Source: Acanthochromis polyacanthus (taxonomy: Eukaryota; Chordata; Actinopteri; Pomacentridae). From it: a stretch of DNA of 64,000 nucleotides. Position numbers and translations under genes: made by a program. Positions within the stretch are counted from its first letter, which is position 1. Each line of letters begins with the position of its first letter. The stretch lies in the NCBI RefSeq assembly GCF_021347895.1, contig NC_067128.1, positions 386,010-450,009 of the forward strand, written 5' to 3'. Positions 58,776 to 64,000 of the stretch are shown piece by piece. A model generated the notes under the pieces. That model did not search any database. It was not told the DNA's origin and saw only the letters and a program-made list of their open reading frames with translations.

Positions 58776-60023
58776 TGCGCTCTGTGACACCTCAACATGA
58801 CTGACAGCAGAAACTTGAGGCCGGCAGCCCCTCCAGGTCACTGTGAGGAGAGGAAGAATGAGTGGAGCTCAGAATAGCAGAGTGCTGAGGGAAACCCAGA
58901 TGAAGCCATCAGTCTGGATCCACAGCTGTCAGGAGCCTGGAAGGCTGAAAGAGGCTGGAAGCAGGAGGCTAACGGAGACTGGATCAGGAAAAAGGAAGAC
59001 ATACTGTTGGACAGTTTTCCTGTCTCTGGGTGACTGTGTTCTTCACCGTAGAGACAGAGTCCAGAATCTTTGATATTAAAGAGGAACCAGAGTGATCTTT
59101 TATCACCTCAGAAACATCAGAAAGCTCAGACCCATTTTGAGGTTTCAGGATGCTGAGGTCCTGATTCATGCTTTTATTTTGTCATATTCAGATCACTGTA
59201 ATGTCCTATTATCACCAAAGAAGAACTTTGGTGTTCTGCAGATGGTTCAGAATCAGCAGCTCCAGTAGATATGATCCTGTCTGCTACCTGTTCAGGTTAG
59301 AGCAGACTGTAAGGAGCTGCTGCTAACAGATAAAACTGGAAATGGAGTCTTCCCATCGTGTCCAGTCTGGTGAACCTGGATGTCCCCACTGGTGTCTCTG
59401 AGAGTCCCAAAGGTCCGTAGAAGGACGGTTGAGAAGCAAAGCTGCAGACCCTCTGATTTACTGCTACAGATGAGTCTGAAACTGTTTTACTGATGACCTT
59501 TTATTGGTTCAGGATGTCTGGATATGTTTGTGGATTTCTGATGTTTTTATTGATTTTATCTCTACGTACAGCACTCAGACTGAAAGCACTTTAGAAATAC
59601 ATTTATCTACCTACGTATCCATCCATCCATCCATCCATCCATCCATCCATCCATCCATCCATCCATGGTTCAGTGCTACATCAGGCTAAAATTCCACCCG
59701 GCACCATCTGCTGAAGGAATTTAGCTCCACAACTGACATCCAGGTGAGACATCCAGACCAGACTGAGTTTCTTCAAAATAAAAGCTGACAGCTGGAACAA
59801 CTGGAGGTAAAGGCTTCAGAAACGTGTCCATCTATTCTCTATCAGCTGGAACGAAGACATGCCAGAAAACCCAAATTCAGCTAAATTAGCATCGAGACAA
59901 GTGGAGCCGGTAGCATAAAAAAGAAGGAAGAGAGTTATAGAAGAGCAGCGTACTGAATATAGTGACCTTGGATCCTCACTCCTCCTGTCTAGACAGCAAA
60001 TGTGATGAAGTTCTTCTTATTAT
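58776..60023. other. No gene; (CATC)n microsatellite at 59617-59667
   Basis: A (CCAT)12-type run at 59617-59667 is preceded by a LINE-like ACGTACAGCACTCAGACTGA (59565-59585) and TTTAGAAATACATTTATCTA. The stretch 59090-59610 may be a decayed LINE 3' end (ATTTTGTCATATTCAGATCA, CTGCAGATGGTTCAGAATCA). Confidence 0.45.
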
Positions 60024-60640
60024 CACTATAAAACCTGCAGCTTTAAGGAATATTTGTGCCAAAGGGGATAAATCTGCACTCAGGTCTGTGGTCAGGACAA
60101 TCATTTAGCACATTTAACCTTCAAAAAACCACAAAAACTAAAAGAAGACAAACCAAATGTGTGAACAGAGCTGCAGAATTAATCAACTACTGCATTAATC
60201 ACCAACTATCCTGACAGTCGACTGATCGGTTTGAATGTTTTTATTCTGTAAAGTCTCCAGTTTTTTAAAGTATATTTTCCTCTTTTCTTTCCTCTTCTAT
60301 GACAGTAAACTGAACATCTTCAGCTTGTGGACTTTTAAGGAAACAGGTTTGATGTTTTTCTCGCCCATTGTCAGGTTTACAACAGAAAAGACGACACTAA
60401 TAAACTAACCAGCGTACCGAGGAGAGGAAATAAAAGTCCTGGAGGATGAAATAAAGCAACCTTGAATCTGTCTAGACTCTGCAGAAGTGATGAAGTGTCA
60501 TTTCCACCTCGCCTTCATGGTAAAACCTGCAGCTTTAAGGATTACTGGATCCACGGGGGATAAAGATAGAGTCCAACCCTCAGCTCTAAGGTCAGGAGAA
60601 TCATTTAACACGTTTAACCTCCAAATATCCAGAAGCAGGA
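60024..60640. repeat. Diverged direct duplication, about 120 bp, spaced about 495 bp
   Basis: 60024-60140 and 60520-60640 share AAAACCTGCAGCTTTAAGGA, then GGGGATAAA, GGTCAGGA(C/G)AATCATTTA and CACGTTTAACC / CACATTTAACC. The upstream flanks also share GTGATGAAG. It is an old segmental duplication or two copies of one repeat. Confidence 0.7.
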
Positions 60641-61839
60641 AGATAAAGCAGAGAGAGATGCTTCCTGGTTGATAAGGCAGGTGATGACGAAGCTGCCGTC
60701 TTTCATGTGAGTGTATTATTATGGGGTGTGAGAGACGGAGCCCTGAGGCGACAGCAGCATCCTTTAATTAAAGCTAATAGGCAGTAATTACCAGGAATCA
60801 GTCAAGAGACCTTAATAACAACACGCTGCTGCTGATCAGAAGAACATCAGCATCTCTTCAGGACACGTTTTCCTCCACATGTTCCTGGTTGTCAGCAGAC
60901 ATTTTGGACAGATTTGACCCCTCCAGGGCACCGTACTCACAGCTGCTGAACACAGCGGCTGGACGGTGGCTGGCGGCTACAGAGGTAAATCAGGTGAACA
61001 TGACGAGTCGTTTTTATCATTCCATCTGTGCAAAGAGTCAGAACGATCTCTGGGATGACAGCTGAGTGGAGAAAACTAGGAGCTAACGGTAAATAAGGAG
61101 AGAAATCCAGCTGTTATTGGAGTAGAAAGGTAAAAATCACAAATGTTTGAGTCTGCATCAGGGAAAGTTACTGAAATGTAACACCAGGATCATCCAGACA
61201 GAAATAAAACTATGAAAAGAGCAGAAAGCAGAAGATGGATTTATTTATGTGACCTTTAGTTTAGTTGAGCTGCTTTCTGAGGGTCCATAAATCCTGCTGA
61301 TAGAAGATGAACATCACCCTAACCCTGTTACACTGAGCTGACATTAGAGCTGAAGGATCAGGACAAACTCACTCCTGATTCCACAATAATAATCAATTAA
61401 TATCCAATTAATAACAGCCACATCAATAATCAGCTTATAATAATAAATGAATAGCCACTGCATTAATAATCAATCATACTCATTAATAACCATCTTATTA
61501 AAACCTCTGGAGGGTAAAAACAAACTAATTCTTCATCTCCTAGTGGATGATTGGAGCTGATCCAGATCAGATCTTTGATTAAAAACAACAGTTTAGATGT
61601 TTCTTCCAGAAACCCTGAAGAGAACCAGCTTCCAGATGACCCTCCTGGACCCAGAACCCGAAGGGAACCAGGTCTGGTTCCAGATAACCCTCCTGGACCC
61701 AGAACCAGAACAAGCTTCCTCTCCTGATCACACCGAGACTGAGTTTTACGGATTTCCTCTCCAGAGAATCTCCAAATCCCGGACAAAAGCCCCAAACAAC
61801 CAGAGCTCATAGGATCTACCGTGTTTCTGAGTCTCCTAC

Positions 61840-62200
61840 CGTCTTTCTGAGTCTCCCGTTGCTTCAGGATTACGCTTCGTTCCGTTACCGACAGGGGGAT
61901 CTAACGGAGGAAAAGTCGCTCCCGGTAAAATAAAGATCCGTTAACGAACAATCCGATCCGAAAAGCAGCAACAAGTCCGGGGCAGAGCGGCTGTTCTCAG
62001 GGGAGGGAGTCCTGCCAGAATGACGAACAGCCCGGAGGAGGCAGGAGGAGGTGGGCTGGGACTGAGCCGGGACCCGCTGATAGGACCGGGGAGAGAACCA
62101 CCAGTTAACCCGCTCACTGCTGGACGGAAACCCCACAAAACCCGGGATTTAACCCGCTCACTGCTGGATGGAGCTGCTGCTGTTAGTTTAGAAGATTTAC
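61840..62200 (-). promoter_or_regulatory. disp1: Putative CpG-rich promoter and first non-coding exon of disp1
   Basis: This is the only non-coding stretch upstream of disp1 coding exon 1 with many CpGs and GC-rich words. It lacks long frames. On the minus strand candidate donors CG/GTAGGA (exon end 61840) and CG/GTAGAT (exon end 61820) lie at its edge, fitting a short untranslated exon that splices to the acceptor at 52779. A 20-22-bp sequence (AACCCGCTCACTGCTGGA) is duplicated at about 62107 and 62152. No transcript evidence is available, so the assignment is inference. Confidence 0.45.
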
Positions 62201-62684
62201 ACAGAAAACGGACGAAAACAAGTGAAAAACACCAGACTGACGGCAATTAAGCACCACTATTTAGGGAGATAGGGAGGATTAGTATATAATTTAAGGCCTT
62301 CTGAAGTCCATGGATATATCTGCATACATTTTTATTAAAAGTAAAAAAAAAAAACTAATGTTTTTGTGTTCATTATGATCATGTCTTTACAAGTTCCATC
62401 ATATTTAGTATGGAAACAATCACTTATTAATAAAAAAAATTACTGGACATCACTAAAATATCAACTAAATTACCGTCTGAATTTAATACCAACCACCTTC
62501 TAATGAGCTAAACAATAATAAAATGAGCTGATTCACAAATAGTTTGTTCTTTTATTAAGTTGAGATCATCATAACAGATATTTCTTTTTGGCAATATATC
62601 ACATTCTATATGGAAAATATTAAATTAAATCCCTTCCCACTAAGTTCCCCGTTCCAGAAACTCCTCTCCAGGAAGTGTGTTAAT
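62201..62684. other. No gene seen
   Basis: AT-rich spacer with an A run at 62343-62355. Confidence 0.45.
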
Positions 62685-62755
62685 AGCTTGTTTTCAGTCA
62701 CGTGATTCTGACACCGCGCGAGATTCAGACGGAGGGCAAGACGTAAACTACAGCA

Positions 62756-63075
62756 ATGGAAGAGATAGAGGAAAGTGTCTACTGCAGCTGTTTAAATGGA
62801 ATTGCAAAAGAAAGGTACCTGCAAAAAGTCACAAGATATGTTGGATGTGATCCCTACCTTCTCAAGAAGATGGATTTTTTGACAGATTTAAGATATTTGC
62901 CTGCTGTTGAGGCAGTTGACATCGCAAATTACTTAGTGTTCCAAACGTCCAAACACAAAACAGCAGATGAAAGTGAATAAAAGTATGGAGTCTTACAACT
63001 ATTTTGTTAGTGGATGGGTGCACGACCTGGGCTCAAAACTAGTGAACAACGACCTTCGTTTGGTTTTTTACCAGG
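62756..63075 (+). pseudogene. YqaJ-recombinase-type transposon protein, exon 1, frameshifted
   Basis: The ATG at 62756 opens MEEIEESVYCSCLNGIAKER, with YLPAVEAVDIANYLVFQTS. This is the N-terminus of proteins from fish THAP/YqaJ transposons. The frame ends at TAA 62978-62980, but the next frame continues as QMKVNKSMESYNYFVSGWVHDLGS to a GTGAGT donor at 63076. A 1-nt frameshift near 62950-62962 therefore breaks it. The exons with the YqaJ nuclease domain are absent. Confidence 0.65.
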
Positions 63076-63252
63076 GTGAGTGTCTATTTTATTATTTATG
63101 ACTACTTCATGTTTAGCATATGTAAGCATCAGCAGTTAGCAACAGCTATTAAACGCAGTGTGTCTGACGTAACTTAAACAAAACAAAGAAAAAACAAACG
63201 TTAGTGCTACATAGGAAAGTACATGATAACTATAAGCGAATAAACACGTTAC

Positions 63253-63463
63253 CTTGGACAAAATGGTCACTGCACACACGGGCATTATCTGACTCTGGTC
63301 CTCCAGATCGCAGGCGAAGATTTAATAGCCATTTTTTCCGGCGTTTTTCGGTGAGCTTCTTACAACTTTCCCCTTTATGAATGACTACCTTGGTTACTCG
63401 GTAAAAACTCTTGCTTCTTTCCCGGTTGGAACGATTTGAGCAGCCGTAAACGACGCAAAACAT
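63253..63463 (-). pseudogene. THAP zinc-finger exon of the same transposon
   Basis: The ATG at 63463 opens MFCVVYGCSNRSNRERSKSF. Cys3 and Cys8 with the later CSDH (in NARVCSDHFVQG) form the C2CH zinc site of THAP DNA-binding domains, and KKWLLNLRL carries the conserved Trp. Donor G/GTAACG ends the exon at 63253. No downstream exon exists on this strand before the other gene's exon, so it is orphaned. The domain itself looks intact. Confidence 0.7.
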
Positions 63464-63568
63464 CGGTATCTTGGTTACAGACTTGCTTAATACTTCACTT
63501 GCTGCTCTCCGTTTGAATTTCGCACCCGCTGCCCAGCACGGAAGTGACGTCAAGTGAAAACAACCTAT

Positions 63569-64000
63569 TCCAGATCACATGACCTGCTCCACATGATGTC
63601 ATTTCCTCCTGAAGAAAACACTGCCCAGACTCCAAGGCTTTCTGACTTATTTCATATAAAGTAGTCAACAGGTTTACTACAATATCTTTATAAATAACTT
63701 TACATTTTACTCTGTTGTATGTATAATATTTAGAAGAATCTTTCTCTAAAATGCCATGTGGTGTTTGGTTACAGGCGGCCATGTTGGTTTTAGGCCTGAA
63801 AACAGAAAAAATGTGACTATGATACATGCTGATGACACCAAATGCTATTTACATGAGTACCCACAAAAAATCACCTAAAATTATAAATTTAATTCTACAT
63901 ATATGGAAAGATGGACGTGGCATCAGGAAGTGAAAAGTGACACCAGACCTGCATTCTCTCTAACGGCCTACAGGGGGCAACTCCTCTGGTTCAGATTGTA
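63569..64000. other. No gene seen at the window's right end
   Basis: AT-rich sequence. GCGGCCATGTTGG at 63774-63786 is isolated. Nothing is recognised. Confidence 0.45.

Larger units (their letters stand above)
62685..63566. mobile_element. Deletion derivative of a THAP/YqaJ (ISL2EU/IS4EU-like) transposon
   Basis: The ends AGCTTGTTTTCA and (reversed) AGGTTGTTTTCA match with one difference. More distant similarity continues inward (GAGATTCAGACGGAG against GAAATTCAAACGGAG). AT lies at 62683-62684 and 63567-63568, a 2-bp target duplication. Inside are the first exon of a YqaJ-like gene (+) and the first exon of a THAP gene (-), facing each other, with only about 180 bp between their donors. I associate this gene pair with ISL2EU/IS4EU elements. 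Confidence 0.7.

Noticed and set aside
62020..62250. 76-codon frame in the CpG-rich region
   Set aside because: Low-complexity Gly/Pro-rich translation; the stretch fits a promoter better and lies on the opposite strand to disp1.

Overview
The window is nuclear DNA from a ray-finned (probably percomorph teleost) fish. Evidence: split vertebrate-type coding exons with GT-AG introns, a Tc1 element, a hAT element, several LINE remnants, a tRNA-derived SINE of fish type and many minisatellites. No bacterial, organellar or viral gene is seen.

One host gene dominates: the Hedgehog-release transporter Dispatched-1 (disp1), on the minus strand. Nine coding exons can be joined: 52157-52734, 23811-23840, 22494-22617, 21440-21567, 15252-15346, 14264-14361, 11870-13459, 11516-11779 and 7432-9093. 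They total 4569 bases, all splice phases agree, and they encode about 1522 residues, almost the length I recall for human DISP1 (about 1524). A CpG-rich stretch at about 61850-62200 may be its promoter and first untranslated exon. The region 1-7430 lies beyond its 3' end and holds only LINE remnants and unassigned DNA.

The introns are full of repeats. The last intron carries a Tc1 transposon with an intact transposase (9701-11335). Intron 4 carries a SINE and a 2.6-kb 12-bp minisatellite. The 28-kb intron 1 carries two LINE copies (25.3-28.0 kb and 36.3-39.3 kb), a complete-looking hAT element with a three-exon transposase (39792-43176), several MITE-like elements, a fold-back repeat with a hammerhead-like core, a terminal-inverted-repeat element holding two RecQ-like helicase fragments (48238-49370), and at least six minisatellites. 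Upstream of the coding exons are more minisatellites and a deleted THAP/YqaJ transposon (62685-63566).

The most unusual observations are these. (1) A 1.9-kb minisatellite abuts coding exon 1, and its unit looks like an amplified copy of that exon's own 5' splice site, giving dozens of donor-like sites in the transcribed strand. (2) The 12-bp array contains a near-perfect 1,080-bp higher-order duplication. (3) A transposon with clean ends and target duplication carries two tandem Walker-A helicase fragments. (4) The THAP/YqaJ element keeps only the two convergent first exons. (5) A perfect 29-bp-arm palindrome sits inside the hAT transposase intron.
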